Shown: piece by piece, positions 44,618 to 53,745 of the stretch
How positions within the stretch are numbered: the first letter of the stretch is position 1
How the letters are laid out: every line of letters starts with the position of its first letter
From: G963674835 sp963674835
GTDB taxonomy: Bacteria > Planctomycetota > Planctomycetia > Pirellulales > Thermoguttaceae
Direction of reading: 5' to 3'
Length of the DNA stretch: 64,000 nt
Assembly: GCA_963674835.2 (NCBI GenBank)
Contig: CAXXKC010000003.1
Coordinates: 2,170,001-2,234,000 of the forward strand
Made by a program: the position numbers and the translations under genes
Notes under the pieces: generated by a model
The model's input: the letters and a program-made list of their open reading frames with translations, nothing else
Databases searched by the model: none
What the model was told of the DNA's origin: nothing

Positions 44618-45565
44618 TCATTTTGCAGAACCACCTTTCATCTTCGACAGATCGACGACGAGCGAGTATCCGCGTTCCACTCCTTTCTTGTCTATCACCA
44701 GTGCCTCGTACTCCACGAAACGGTCGCCCCAGAGGCTCGCGACCGGATGGCCGATTCGGGGGTTGCGGTGCCAACGGCGCGTACGATCGGATCCACTCCT
44801 TGTGGCGTCTTCGGGCTTCATGACCAAGCGGACCTCGCCGCCGATGGGAGGCGTCGTCGAAACATAGGCGGCAACGATCTCTTCGGACGTGAGGAGTTTG
44901 CGGAGATGTTCCTGATCTTGGAGGACGGCGTCCGTGCCGTGATCGTAGGCATACTTCGCCAGGGCACGTAGCTGGCTGCTGTAGCGTTGCTCGAGGGCAT
45001 CGGCCGTCGCCCAATTCGGCGGCACAGATTGCCGGTAGTACCAAGAGCCCAGGCCGAGCAGGACTGCCAATAGGGTGGTCCAGGCGAGCAGGGAGCGGAG
45101 ACGATACTGCCATAATGGACCGCCGCGGCCGCCGAGCTTCTGGATGCGGTAGAAACGAACCATCAGTGCGATGTTCACACATGCCCAGACGGCCTGCACG
45201 AGGTGGAACAGAACCGGAGCACCTGAGTACCGGTTGGACATGAGCCAGTATCGATAGTCGAAGACGTCGGGCGTGAAGCAGCCCCACACGAAAGCCAATG
45301 GATAGATGAGAGACCAAACGGCCGCCCATGGGAAGGTCGCAGGCGATCGCCGGGTGAGTGTAGCTCCAATTACGAGAATGTAGAGCGCGATGAAATCGAG
45401 ATAGTATCCGCTAGGGATCGCGAGTGCGAAGGGGGCAAGGAATGCAAGGAGCCCAAAACCGATGAGCGACCGACGGAGCAAGCGAACGTCGCGGTCTGTG
45501 ATGGATCGGACGGAGACATGCGATCCGGGGGTGGCTTGCAGTAACAGGCTGGAGCTATCGTCCAT
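44618..45565 (-). CDS. Integral membrane protein of unknown function
   Basis: A 315-residue protein not recognised. Residues about 30-185 contain five hydrophobic helices (LIGFGLLAFLAPFALAI, YILVIGATLTRRSP, AVWSLIYPLAFVWGCF, LVQAVWACVNIALMV, TTLLAVLLGLGSWYY). The soluble C-terminal half (190-315) has no recognised motif. The ribosome site is weak (GGGTGGG). It may be a sensor or accessory. It lies 37 bp upstream of a metallo-beta-lactamase-fold gene's stop on the same strand. Confidence 0.65.
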   Translation of the reverse strand: MDDSSSLLLQATPGSHVSVRSITDRDVRLLRRSLIGFGLLAFLAPFALAIPSGYYLDFIALYILVIGATLTRRSPATFPWAAVWSLIYPLAFVWGCFTPDVFDYRYWLMSNRYSGAPVLFHLVQAVWACVNIALMVRFYRIQKLGGRGGPLWQYRLRSLLAWTTLLAVLLGLGSWYYRQSVPPNWATADALEQRYSSQLRALAKYAYDHGTDAVLQDQEHLRKLLTSEEIVAAYVSTTPPIGGEVRLVMKPEDATRSGSDRTRRWHRNPRIGHPVASLWGDRFVEYEALVIDKKGVERGYSLVVDLSKMKGGSAK

Positions 45566-45602
45566 CGTTACCCACCCGTGATTGGTCGGTCGTTACCGGT
45601 GG

Positions 45603-46379
45603 TCACCCACCGCCGGGTCGGAGCACCTCGGTGGCCTGGTAGCGGCTGGCGACTTTCAGGGGTAGTTTTGGTCCGAGGATCTTGCGGTGTGTGTGCACGG
45701 CGAGATCTGGCGTGTTGTTGTGCTCGGACAAGTGGGCCAGGCAGACCCATTTCAGCCGTTTTCCGGCCGAGCCGCTCAGCAGTGCGGCGGCTTCTTCATT
45801 GGAGAGGTGGCCGCCGGGACCGCGGATGCGGCGCTTTAGAAATGGGGGATAGGACCCGTCTTTGAGCATGTTGGGATCGTAGTTGCTTTCCAGAATGACG
45901 CCGTCCAAGGATGCCACGACGGACGAGAGCTCGCCGAAGACGTGGCCGAGGTCGGTGAGGATACCGACGCGGCGGCGGCCGTCGTCGAGGACGAAGGCTA
46001 CGCCGTCGGAGGCGTCGTGGGGCGTGGGGATCGTCTCGATGGTCAGTTTGCGGATATGGAGGACCTGGCCGGCGAGGAAGGGATGGACTGTGTCCATTCT
46101 TCCCAGGGGGAATCGCCTGGTCGCCGTGGCGAAGGTTCCGGCGGTTGCATGAAGGGGCAGCCCGAACTTGCGATGGAAGACGCCGATGGATCGCGCGTGG
46201 TCGGCGTGATCGTGGGAAACGAGAACGGCGTCGACCTTGGCGATGTCGCGACCATGTTCGGCCAGACGTGCGCGGGCGGTTAGGCCGCTGATGCCGGCAT
46301 CGATCAACAGGCGGGCGCCGCCGCCTTCGACGTAGATACAGTTGCCGTTGCTGCCAGATTGGAGCGAGAGGATGAACAT
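45603..46379 (-). CDS. Metallo-beta-lactamase-fold hydrolase (YycJ/WalJ-like)
   Basis: A 258-residue MBL-fold enzyme. Motifs in order: LLIDAGISG, the HxHxDH box SHDHADHARS, the second His in PTPHDASD, TDLGHV with an Asp/His, and NYDPNML plus LSEHNNTP at the end. This pattern matches the YycJ/WalJ branch of DNA-processing or RNase-J-like MBL proteins. It begins with SLQSGSNGNCIYV, the standard N-terminus. Cytoplasmic, as there is no signal. Its stop is close to the membrane-protein gene on the same strand, so one transcript is likely. Confidence 0.9.
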   Translation of the reverse strand: MFILSLQSGSNGNCIYVEGGGARLLIDAGISGLTARARLAEHGRDIAKVDAVLVSHDHADHARSIGVFHRKFGLPLHATAGTFATATRRFPLGRMDTVHPFLAGQVLHIRKLTIETIPTPHDASDGVAFVLDDGRRRVGILTDLGHVFGELSSVVASLDGVILESNYDPNMLKDGSYPPFLKRRIRGPGGHLSNEEAAALLSGSAGKRLKWVCLAHLSEHNNTPDLAVHTHRKILGPKLPLKVASRYQATEVLRPGGG

Positions 46380-46640
46380 GCGCGCATTATATCACTGGTG
46401 ATGGCCAGCGTGGAGGGATCCTCGGGGGTGATGGGGTGCGGTGAGACGGGGGTCTTGCTGGGTGTTCTTGAAGACAGGGTTTTGGGGTGTTTCCACAGCC
46501 GGGGGCGGTGTGGACGTGAAGGGTTCGTTGACGAGGTGGGTGGGCGGATTATGATCAGTGTTGTGCTGGACATCGGACAGGAGAGAGCTTTCGCTTGACG
46601 ATCGGTCTTGGACTTTATGCCCTCGGACCCGGAGACGATC

Positions 46641-47702
46641 GTGACTCGTTTACTTGCATCGGCAAAGGCTGCCCTGTTGGGTTGGGCGGCGTGGTTGGCG
46701 GTGTCGTCGGCCGGCGGCATATGCCTGGGCGACGACGGGCTGCCGGCGTACGTCCGGAAGGATTCGTTTGTCGAGCGGGAGGTGACCGTCGGGCGCTTTC
46801 CGTGGGCTTTGCCCGGGACGCTAACGCTACCGCTAGGACGAGGGCCATTTTCGGCGGTGGTTCTCGTGCACGGGTCGGGGCCTGCGGATCGCGATGAGAA
46901 GATCGGTCCGAATCGGCCGTTTCGGGATCTGGCGTGGGGGTTGGCCTCCCGGGGTATCGTGGTGCTTCGCTATGAAAAGCGGACGAGGCAGCATCCTTAT
47001 CTTACCGCTTTTAGCCTGCCGAACGGATTCACGCCAGCCGATGAGACGGTCGACGATGCGCTTGCCGCCGTGAAGCTGCTCGGCAGGCAACCGGAAGTCG
47101 ATCCGAAGCGGGTGTTCGTGCTGGGGCATAGCTTGGGCGGGATGCTTGTGCCACGCATCGCGGCCGGTGACGCGGGGATTGCAGGGTTCATCATCCTTGC
47201 TGGGGCGAATCGTCCGCTGGAGGACATCATCGTCGACCAGACGAAGTATATCGTCCGACATATGCACTCGCGGGAAGAGGTGCGCAAGGAGGTAGTGGAG
47301 GTTCTTCGAGACGTGGCCCAGATCAAGAGTCTCCAGCCTTCGGACACTTCGGATAACTCGCGACTGATCTTCGGTGCTCCGCCGTCGCATTGGCTCGATT
47401 TGCGTGGGTATGTGCCTGCGAAGGCGGCGAAGGAGTTGAAACGGTCTCTGCTGATCTTACAGGGGGAGCGGGACTATCAGGTGACGATGGCCGATTTTGG
47501 AGTGTGGAAGGACGAATTGTCGTCGCGGCCCGATGTTACGCTGAAGAGTTATCCCGGGCTGAATCACATGTTCATCAAGGGTTGCGGAGAGAGTATGCCG
47601 GCGGAGTATTGGCAACCGGGCCATGTTGCCAGCGAAGTGATCGAAGATATTGCGACGTGGATTCTCGGGGTTGCGGGGTTGCGGGAAGAGAAGGATCGCT
47701 AA
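46641..47702 (+). CDS. Secreted alpha/beta hydrolase
   Basis: A 353-residue serine hydrolase. The GTG at 46641 has GGAG at 6 bp and yields a signal peptide (TRLLASAKAALLGWAAWLAV); a longer ATG start is possible. The nucleophile elbow is VFVLGHSLGGML. VVLVHGSGPADRDEKIG is the oxyanion loop, and the His lies in SYPGLNHMFIKG, with an Asp in LQGERDYQV. It probably cleaves esters or small acyl groups. Between an MBL gene on the other strand and a glycosidase-like gene; it carries no operon partner. Confidence 0.87.
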   Translation: MTRLLASAKAALLGWAAWLAVSSAGGICLGDDGLPAYVRKDSFVEREVTVGRFPWALPGTLTLPLGRGPFSAVVLVHGSGPADRDEKIGPNRPFRDLAWGLASRGIVVLRYEKRTRQHPYLTAFSLPNGFTPADETVDDALAAVKLLGRQPEVDPKRVFVLGHSLGGMLVPRIAAGDAGIAGFIILAGANRPLEDIIVDQTKYIVRHMHSREEVRKEVVEVLRDVAQIKSLQPSDTSDNSRLIFGAPPSHWLDLRGYVPAKAAKELKRSLLILQGERDYQVTMADFGVWKDELSSRPDVTLKSYPGLNHMFIKGCGESMPAEYWQPGHVASEVIEDIATWILGVAGLREEKDR

Positions 47703-47946
47703 CTGGCGTGGCACGGGGGATGCGTACCGCTGAGCCATTTGCTCAGGCTTGCCGGTCCGCTTTTGGTCGGCGTGTGCCTGTTTGCTGTGCGGACCATGCT
47801 CATGATGCTGGCGCACCCGATGTTCGTAGTTTCACGTCTTCGGGACCGGTTCGCGACCTAAGCGGATCGGCAAAGACATTGGAGTCGGTGTGTGGTAATG
47901 CAAGCGTCGGTAGTAGAAGTCAAGACGCCCTCACTGTGCGGCCCTT

Positions 47947-47962
47947 CTCCCGCATGCGGGAG
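47947..47962 (-). terminator. Perfect 16-bp palindrome, possible terminator
   Basis: CTCCCGCATGCGGGAG is a perfect palindrome two bases beyond the stop of the secreted glycosidase-like gene on the minus strand. There is no U-tract, so a terminator role is inferred from placement only. Confidence 0.4.
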
Positions 47963-47964
47963 GA

Positions 47965-49539
47965 TTAGGTCCATTGGAGGCCGAAGAGTTCGGCGGCGCG
48001 AAGGTGGATTCGCATTCGGACCGTGTCGCCGGGTTTGACTTTGGGATCGGATTGGCCGTGCCAGGTGACGTTGTGGGCGAGGTTGTCGCCGGTGATGGGA
48101 TCGCAGTCGGATGGTTGGCGGGAGTCGGCGTTGTGGATGCCGACGCGGATCTCGCCGCCGGGGTGAACCTTGGCATTGATGAGGAGCTTCTGCCCGGTGA
48201 CGGGCATGCCGAAGGTGTTGAACTGGCCCTGTTGGTCGGCCACGAGCCCAACCAGGCGACCCTTGGGCCAAGTGGCCCAGCCGTTGCGGACGGTGATGAC
48301 GCCGGGCCAGCGGGGATACTTGTGGGGCCGGCTGTAGCCGCGGAGCGGAATGCCCACGCGGTCGTTGCCCAACGGGACGAGGTTCTTTCCGGCCGTGAGG
48401 AAGACGCCGTCCCATCCGGGCGGATCGCTTGGCTCAATCACCGGTCCACCAGGGACACGATCCCAAAGGGCGCCGTCCATGCTGGTGTACATCCGGATTT
48501 CGGAGGTCTGGGTGTCGCGCCGGTAGATCATGGGGAACATGAGCTGCTGTTCCGGCAAGCCGGGATAGCTGGTACGGGCATTCAAGTAGATGTCGTAGGA
48601 GCAGGGATCGGCGAGACTAGTGGCGAGCATGGGCTGGACGGGCCCCCAGTGGCGGAAGTCGTCGGATTCGGCGCGGCCGATTGCGCGGCGATCGTAGATC
48701 ATCAGCCGGGTGTAGAGGACGTATTTCTGGAGCCAAGCGTCGTAATAGACGGTGTTGTCGGTGTCGCCCTTGTGAACGAGGAGCGGCTCGGGGAGCAGTT
48801 TCCAGTTCAAGCCGTCGGGCGAGACGAGGCCGAAGAGGGCGTAGATGTAGTTTGGTCCGAGGCCGACGTGGCGATTTCGCGGATGGGTTTTCTTTTCGTA
48901 CGCTTCCCACAGCGGGCCGACGTTGTCGAGAACGCGGGCGTTGTAGATGCCTTTGTAACGCTCTTCGGGCGGGCCGTTGGGATCGATGAAGAACCCGTCG
49001 CCGTCGATGCCGGTGACGTCGGAGACAGGCATCTCGTTGAGGTCGCGATTCTGCCAGGCGTAGCCGTCCTTGGATTCGGAGTACTGGACCGTGATCGATT
49101 TGGCCGGCGAGCCTGAGTAGGAGCCGAGATCCTCGCCGGCGTAGTTCGTCTTGAGATTCCAGGCCCGATAGAGCCCATCGGAGTAGACGACGTTGGCGGG
49201 CATTTCGGCGATGGGACCTTCCTTGGTCGCCTTCTGGGCGACGAAGCGGACGCCGCGGGCAACGCCCCAATTGTCGGGCTTTGCCTCGACGGGCGGTTCG
49301 GGAGGGCCGGCCACAGGGATGGGATTGCCGTTGGGGCCACGCCAGACGAGATCGCCCGCGTTGATATGCCGGAGATCGGTGAAGAGGAATTCCTTCGGCG
49401 GCGCGAGGAAGATGCGCCCATCGCGGTCCGGTAGGCGATTGAAGGCGGGCGCCTGATCGGCGCGGGCGGCATGACTCCAGTTGAAGGAGGCGGACCAAGC
49501 GGTGGCGGCGGCAGCGGCGAGGAAGTCGCGGCGTTTCAT
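47965..49539 (-). CDS. Secreted (Tat) glycosidase-like beta-propeller protein
   Basis: A 524-residue protein with a twin-arginine signal (MKRRDFLAAAAATAW). The middle (about 90-420) has propeller-like repeats (YSESKDGYAWQNRDLNEM, LLVHKGDTDNTVYYDAWLQK, RRDTQTSEIRMYTSMDGALW) resembling GH32/GH43-like proteins. The last ~100 residues (KLLINAKVHPGGEIRVGI, GDTVRMRIHLRAAELFGL) match the C-terminal beta-sandwich of the proteins at 22.9 and 52.3 kb. AGGAG lies 6 bp upstream. Catalytic residues could not be assigned with confidence. Confidence 0.78.
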   Translation of the reverse strand: MKRRDFLAAAAATAWSASFNWSHAARADQAPAFNRLPDRDGRIFLAPPKEFLFTDLRHINAGDLVWRGPNGNPIPVAGPPEPPVEAKPDNWGVARGVRFVAQKATKEGPIAEMPANVVYSDGLYRAWNLKTNYAGEDLGSYSGSPAKSITVQYSESKDGYAWQNRDLNEMPVSDVTGIDGDGFFIDPNGPPEERYKGIYNARVLDNVGPLWEAYEKKTHPRNRHVGLGPNYIYALFGLVSPDGLNWKLLPEPLLVHKGDTDNTVYYDAWLQKYVLYTRLMIYDRRAIGRAESDDFRHWGPVQPMLATSLADPCSYDIYLNARTSYPGLPEQQLMFPMIYRRDTQTSEIRMYTSMDGALWDRVPGGPVIEPSDPPGWDGVFLTAGKNLVPLGNDRVGIPLRGYSRPHKYPRWPGVITVRNGWATWPKGRLVGLVADQQGQFNTFGMPVTGQKLLINAKVHPGGEIRVGIHNADSRQPSDCDPITGDNLAHNVTWHGQSDPKVKPGDTVRMRIHLRAAELFGLQWT

Positions 49540-49712
49540 GGGGTTCTCCTGGCAAGGATGATCCTATGGATTGCATTCAGGATCGCCCGGCGGCGGCGCT
49601 GCGTCAAGCATTTGCGGGCAGAGGGCGCAGGGGGCGAGGAGTTTGTCGGCAGGCGGCGTGCTGGTCCGGCTGGAAAACGAGACGAGCGCACCGCATGCTC
49701 GTGAGAAACGTT

Positions 49713-51764
49713 CTAGCGCCGCCAGGTAACCGAGCCGTAGACGCTGCGAGGGACTTCGGTGACTTCGAGGCCCAACGCCTGCGGCGTGCTGCCGAATTCG
49801 TAGTGGTGGGCTTGTAAGAGGTTTTGACCAACAAGGGCCAGTTCAAGCCGTTTTCGCGGACGCCAGGCCAAACGCAGGTCCATCTCGATATAACTGGGCA
49901 CCGGGAACTCGGGGAGGCAGTTGACGTAGCGCGCCATGAGGTCGAAGTCCACGTCCTTTCGAAGGTCCCACGAGGAACGGAAGTAGACCTGATGTCGTGG
50001 ACTCTGACCAGCCAGTGCGGCCGCGGTTGCAGCCGTTTGTCCGTACACGTCCATTTCCAAGTACGTGTAGTACGTGGCGAGCCGCCAGCGCTCAGAAATG
50101 TTCCAACTGATGTTGAGCTCGACACCATAGGAATGGACGCCGAGGATGTTGGCGAAGACGTTGGGCAAGATGAGATGTGGGGGCGTTGGTACGAGCTCGA
50201 TTTCGGGTGGATAGGTGATTTGTCCACGGATGCCGTCGTAGACGTTGTAGAAAGTGGCGATATCCCAAGAGAACTTCTCTGTCATTTGCGTCCGATAGCC
50301 GATTTCGTATGCCATTAATGTCTCGGACAGAAAAGCCTCGCTACCGCGGAGGCGCAGGAACACCGTGTCGTACACGGGTGGGCCTGTGTAAAACAAACCC
50401 CGATCGATGGCGGACGGTGTTCGAACGGCTCGCGAGACGGCGCCCCAGAGGGTGTGTTGCCGATCGGGCGTCCACAAAAGGCGGATGGTGGGTTGGTACT
50501 CGAAATGAGTATACGTATTCTGTTCGAGCTTGCAGCCTACGATGAGGTTCAGTTTGTCGGGGATCAGACTGATTTCATCTTGAAGGAACTGATTGACAAC
50601 GTATATGTCTTGTTCGATGGGGATAACGCTTGCAGTGAAGGGATCGACGCTGGGGCAATCTTCCTGGACATAGCGATACCCGGCCCCACAGGTGATTTGC
50701 TGGCGCTCGGTGAGCGGGAAGCGGTACTGGAGTTCGAGGTCGAAGGTCTTGACCAGTTCGGAGTTAAGAACTGAGTTCAGTCGCTGGAAGTTGTCGAGGT
50801 ACGTCTGCAACATCCAGTCGGAATCTTTGTTGTAGACGTGGCGGAAGCGAGCGAGCACATTCTCGCCGGTATTGCGGACCGAGCCCTCCAGGGGGAGGTA
50901 GTATGGCGACACGAGGAGCGTGTGGAATGCATCGAGTCCCGAGGTGCCCACGTAGTGGTCACCCTGAACGGTCAGGCTGTTGGCGTCGTCGAGGTCCCAG
51001 TCGGCGCGGAATCCGAAACGGCCTTGGTCCCAGGCGTCGTTAGCGGGCTGATTGGGATCGTAGAAGGAGCCGCGGTCGAAGTACTTTCCGTAAACGCGGT
51101 ACTGGCAATTTTCGCCAAACTGACCGCCGTAGCGGAAGACCTCAGTCTGGCGCTCGACCGTTCCGCCTATCACGCTCGCGTAGGTGCCTTGGGAATCTTT
51201 GGCTTTCTTCGTGATGACGTTGATCACACCGTTGACGGCATTGGCACCCCACAACGTTCCACCGGGTCCACGGATCACTTCGATCCGTTCGATGTCTTCC
51301 ATTACGTAGTCTTGCACGTCCCAATAGACGCCTGAGAACACCGGACTGTAGACGGTCCGGCCATCGATCAGTACGAGCAATTTGTTGGCGATGACGTCGT
51401 TGAAGCCCCGCGCGCTGATGGCCCAGGTACTGGAGTTGACTTGTGCCACGTCCAGACCCGGGGCCATTCGCAGGGCTTCGGGAATGCAGGTAGCACCGCT
51501 GCGGCGGATCATCTCGTTGGTGATGACGAACACGGCTGCTGCCGACCGTCCTACGGTGCTCTGCTCCTTGGCCACCGACGTTACGGGGATGTCCATCGAA
51601 GGCACACGGACGTCGACCTTGGCGAGTTGTTCGACGTCCATATTGAGAATGTCGTCGCCTACAGTCGGCGGGTGCGGGGCGGCAGACTGGGCGGGCGCCT
51701 CTGACTGCGCAAAGGCTGAGATGGGCAGGAAGAGAATCAAGAGTGGGGTAATTATGATTCTCAA
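49713..51764 (-). CDS. TonB-dependent outer-membrane receptor
   Basis: A 683-residue receptor from a TTG start with GGAGGG 4 bp upstream, giving a signal peptide (RIIITPLLILFLPISAFAQ). An ATG 68 codons upstream has no ribosome site or signal and is not preferred. The plug domain (about 60-190) has VFVITNEMIRRSGATCIPEA, ISARGFNDVIANKLLVLIDG and IERIEVIRGPGGTLWGANAV; the remainder is a beta barrel of alternating aromatic strands ending VTWRR. It imports large ligands through the outer membrane, powered by TonB. No TonB/ExbBD gene is in the window. The gene is less GC-rich than neighbours. Confidence 0.92.
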   Translation of the reverse strand: MRIIITPLLILFLPISAFAQSEAPAQSAAPHPPTVGDDILNMDVEQLAKVDVRVPSMDIPVTSVAKEQSTVGRSAAAVFVITNEMIRRSGATCIPEALRMAPGLDVAQVNSSTWAISARGFNDVIANKLLVLIDGRTVYSPVFSGVYWDVQDYVMEDIERIEVIRGPGGTLWGANAVNGVINVITKKAKDSQGTYASVIGGTVERQTEVFRYGGQFGENCQYRVYGKYFDRGSFYDPNQPANDAWDQGRFGFRADWDLDDANSLTVQGDHYVGTSGLDAFHTLLVSPYYLPLEGSVRNTGENVLARFRHVYNKDSDWMLQTYLDNFQRLNSVLNSELVKTFDLELQYRFPLTERQQITCGAGYRYVQEDCPSVDPFTASVIPIEQDIYVVNQFLQDEISLIPDKLNLIVGCKLEQNTYTHFEYQPTIRLLWTPDRQHTLWGAVSRAVRTPSAIDRGLFYTGPPVYDTVFLRLRGSEAFLSETLMAYEIGYRTQMTEKFSWDIATFYNVYDGIRGQITYPPEIELVPTPPHLILPNVFANILGVHSYGVELNISWNISERWRLATYYTYLEMDVYGQTAATAAALAGQSPRHQVYFRSSWDLRKDVDFDLMARYVNCLPEFPVPSYIEMDLRLAWRPRKRLELALVGQNLLQAHHYEFGSTPQALGLEVTEVPRSVYGSVTWRR

Positions 51765-52263
51765 GAAACCCTCCACTTGCGGTTTCTTGGGGGATGCGCG
51801 TGGCACCGGAGCGTTGATGTTGCGATTTTCGGCCGGGACAATATCGGTCCCACGGGTACGCGTTCCGGCGACTCGCTCGCACTCTTGCGTCTGCCTCGTT
51901 TCTTGTATCGTCAGGGAAGGGTCTGTGATCCAGGCGTACGCTTGAGAAAGAAAAACCTCAATGCTCATGGGGGGCAGCCACCCCGCTTGGCAGCTGCGCC
52001 TGGGCTTGTAGCAGCGCCCTACGCGCGCAGGGAGAGATAGGGCCGCTGCGGTTTTTGATCGAGATGACGTGCCGTATCGAGACTGGTCGTCGCGCTTTCA
52101 GATAACGAGACGAATCGCCGCGCTCGCCCTGCCCTACGGATACTAGGCCCACCTTGCGGATTGTCGTCCGGCGTGGCGGCAGGGATGGCGGTGCTTGATG
52201 GGCGTAGGGCGTCTGGGTAGGCTGGTGGCGAGGAAACATGGTCCCCTTTGGAGGCACTCGGAT
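51765..52263. other. Divergent intergenic region
   Basis: 499 bp between the TonB receptor and a secreted glycosidase-like gene. An in-frame upstream extension of the receptor to 51968 lies here but has no ribosome site or recognisable domain. GGAGG for the downstream gene is at the right end. No repeat copy was found. Confidence 0.4.
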
Positions 52264-53721
52264 ATGCGCCGGCAGGTCTTGGGTTTCTTGGCGTGCGTCG
52301 GGACGGTTCTTCTGTGCGCGGTGGGGTGGTGCGAATCGCCGGGCGACGCGGGCGCGGTCACCGTGGGTACAACGCGGCAGGTCTTTCTGGACGACTACGT
52401 CGTTGGAGAAACGAAGTCGGTCCGGCGCGTTCTTCATGCGGCGGTCCGCCACTCGGGCAATCCGGTTGTGGCGCCCGACCGGCCGTGGGAAGGGAAGATA
52501 CTGGAGGGGCCCACGGTGTTCTGGGACGCGACGTTGGGGCGGTTCCGCATGTACTACTGGGCGATCTACTCGCCAGAGGTGATCTACACGTGTTACGCGG
52601 AGTCGGAGGACGGCATCGACTGGCGGAAGCCGACCCTGGGGTTGTGCGAAGGTCCGGACGGCGGGAAGCAAAACAACATTGTGCTCCGCGGCGAGGGAAA
52701 GCAGGCGCGGACGCGCTACGTGGCGTTGAATCCCTACTCGACCGATCCCGAGAGGCGTTACGTGGCGCTGTACATCGACAACGTGCCGGGGCTGACGGAA
52801 TTCGCGGCCTATTCGCCGGATGGGCTGCATTGGAAGACGATCGCGAAGATCGGCGATTTGCGAAACACGACCGGTGCGGCTCCGACGCCGAACCCGGCCT
52901 TCTTTCTGCTGGAGCAGCGTTGGGATCCCACGCCGAGTCATCGGTGCCGCGCGATCTGGCGGACGGAGAGCGCCGATCTGGTGCACTGGTCCGGCGGCAC
53001 GTGGGCTCTTCAGCGGATGGAGAGCGATCCGACGGAGATGGAGTTCTATCATGCCACGAGTCATTTTCTGGGTCGGCAGACGTACGATGGGCTGCATCTG
53101 GGCTATTACTATCCGTTCCGCACGTTTGCCGAAGGCAAGAAGCTGCCGGACGGTACTCGGCTGGCCGGAACGGTCGACACGGCGTTGATGGTCAGCCGCG
53201 ATACGATCCATTGGCAGCGTGTGGCCGGTACGCAGCCGCTGTTAGCCCGGGCGCCTGACGGAAGCTGGGACGGGGGCATGGTGTATATGCATCCGGAACT
53301 GGTCGTGGATCGTCGGCTTCGCTTCTATTATTCGGGGTGGCAGTACGAGCACAGCATGGAGGGAAAGAACAGTGCGGCGATCGGATTGGCGACGCTTCGG
53401 TTGGACGGGTTCGTTTCGCTGGAACCTGAGGAAACGGAGGGGATCGTCACAACGAAGCCGTTTCGTTTGGAGGGAACGCGTCTGGTGGTCAACGCGAACA
53501 CGCGGGGAGGCAAGGTTCGCGTGGGGGTGCTGGACGAGGGCGGCCAGCCGCTGGGCGGCTTCGAGGTGGGACGTGCTGCGGCGCTGGCGGATGAGGACGG
53601 CCTGGATCTGCCGTGTCGATGGGAGGGTCAGGCGTCGTTGAAGACGATCCGCGGGCAGACCGTGCGGCTTCAGTTCGAGTTGACGCGGTCGAAGCTTTAT
53701 GCGTTTGAGGTTTTGCCGTGA
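52264..53721 (+). CDS. Secreted glycosidase-like beta-propeller protein
   Basis: A 485-residue protein with a Sec signal (RRQVLGFLACVGTVLLCAVG). The ATG at 52264 follows GGAGG at 9 bp. Residues about 35-390 show GH32/43-like repeats (VFLDDYVVGETKSV, VFWDATLGRFRMYYWAIYS, YAESEDGIDWRKPTL, RTESADLVHWSGGTW). The C-terminal ~110 residues (GTRLVVNANTRGGKVRVGVL, RGQTVRLQFELTRSKLYAF) are the same beta-sandwich found at 22.9 and 48 kb. It lies tail-to-tail with the GH95-like gene. Confidence 0.8.
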   Translation: MRRQVLGFLACVGTVLLCAVGWCESPGDAGAVTVGTTRQVFLDDYVVGETKSVRRVLHAAVRHSGNPVVAPDRPWEGKILEGPTVFWDATLGRFRMYYWAIYSPEVIYTCYAESEDGIDWRKPTLGLCEGPDGGKQNNIVLRGEGKQARTRYVALNPYSTDPERRYVALYIDNVPGLTEFAAYSPDGLHWKTIAKIGDLRNTTGAAPTPNPAFFLLEQRWDPTPSHRCRAIWRTESADLVHWSGGTWALQRMESDPTEMEFYHATSHFLGRQTYDGLHLGYYYPFRTFAEGKKLPDGTRLAGTVDTALMVSRDTIHWQRVAGTQPLLARAPDGSWDGGMVYMHPELVVDRRLRFYYSGWQYEHSMEGKNSAAIGLATLRLDGFVSLEPEETEGIVTTKPFRLEGTRLVVNANTRGGKVRVGVLDEGGQPLGGFEVGRAAALADEDGLDLPCRWEGQASLKTIRGQTVRLQFELTRSKLYAFEVLP

Positions 53722-53745
53722 GTCGGCGAGGACGGGGTGGCTGGC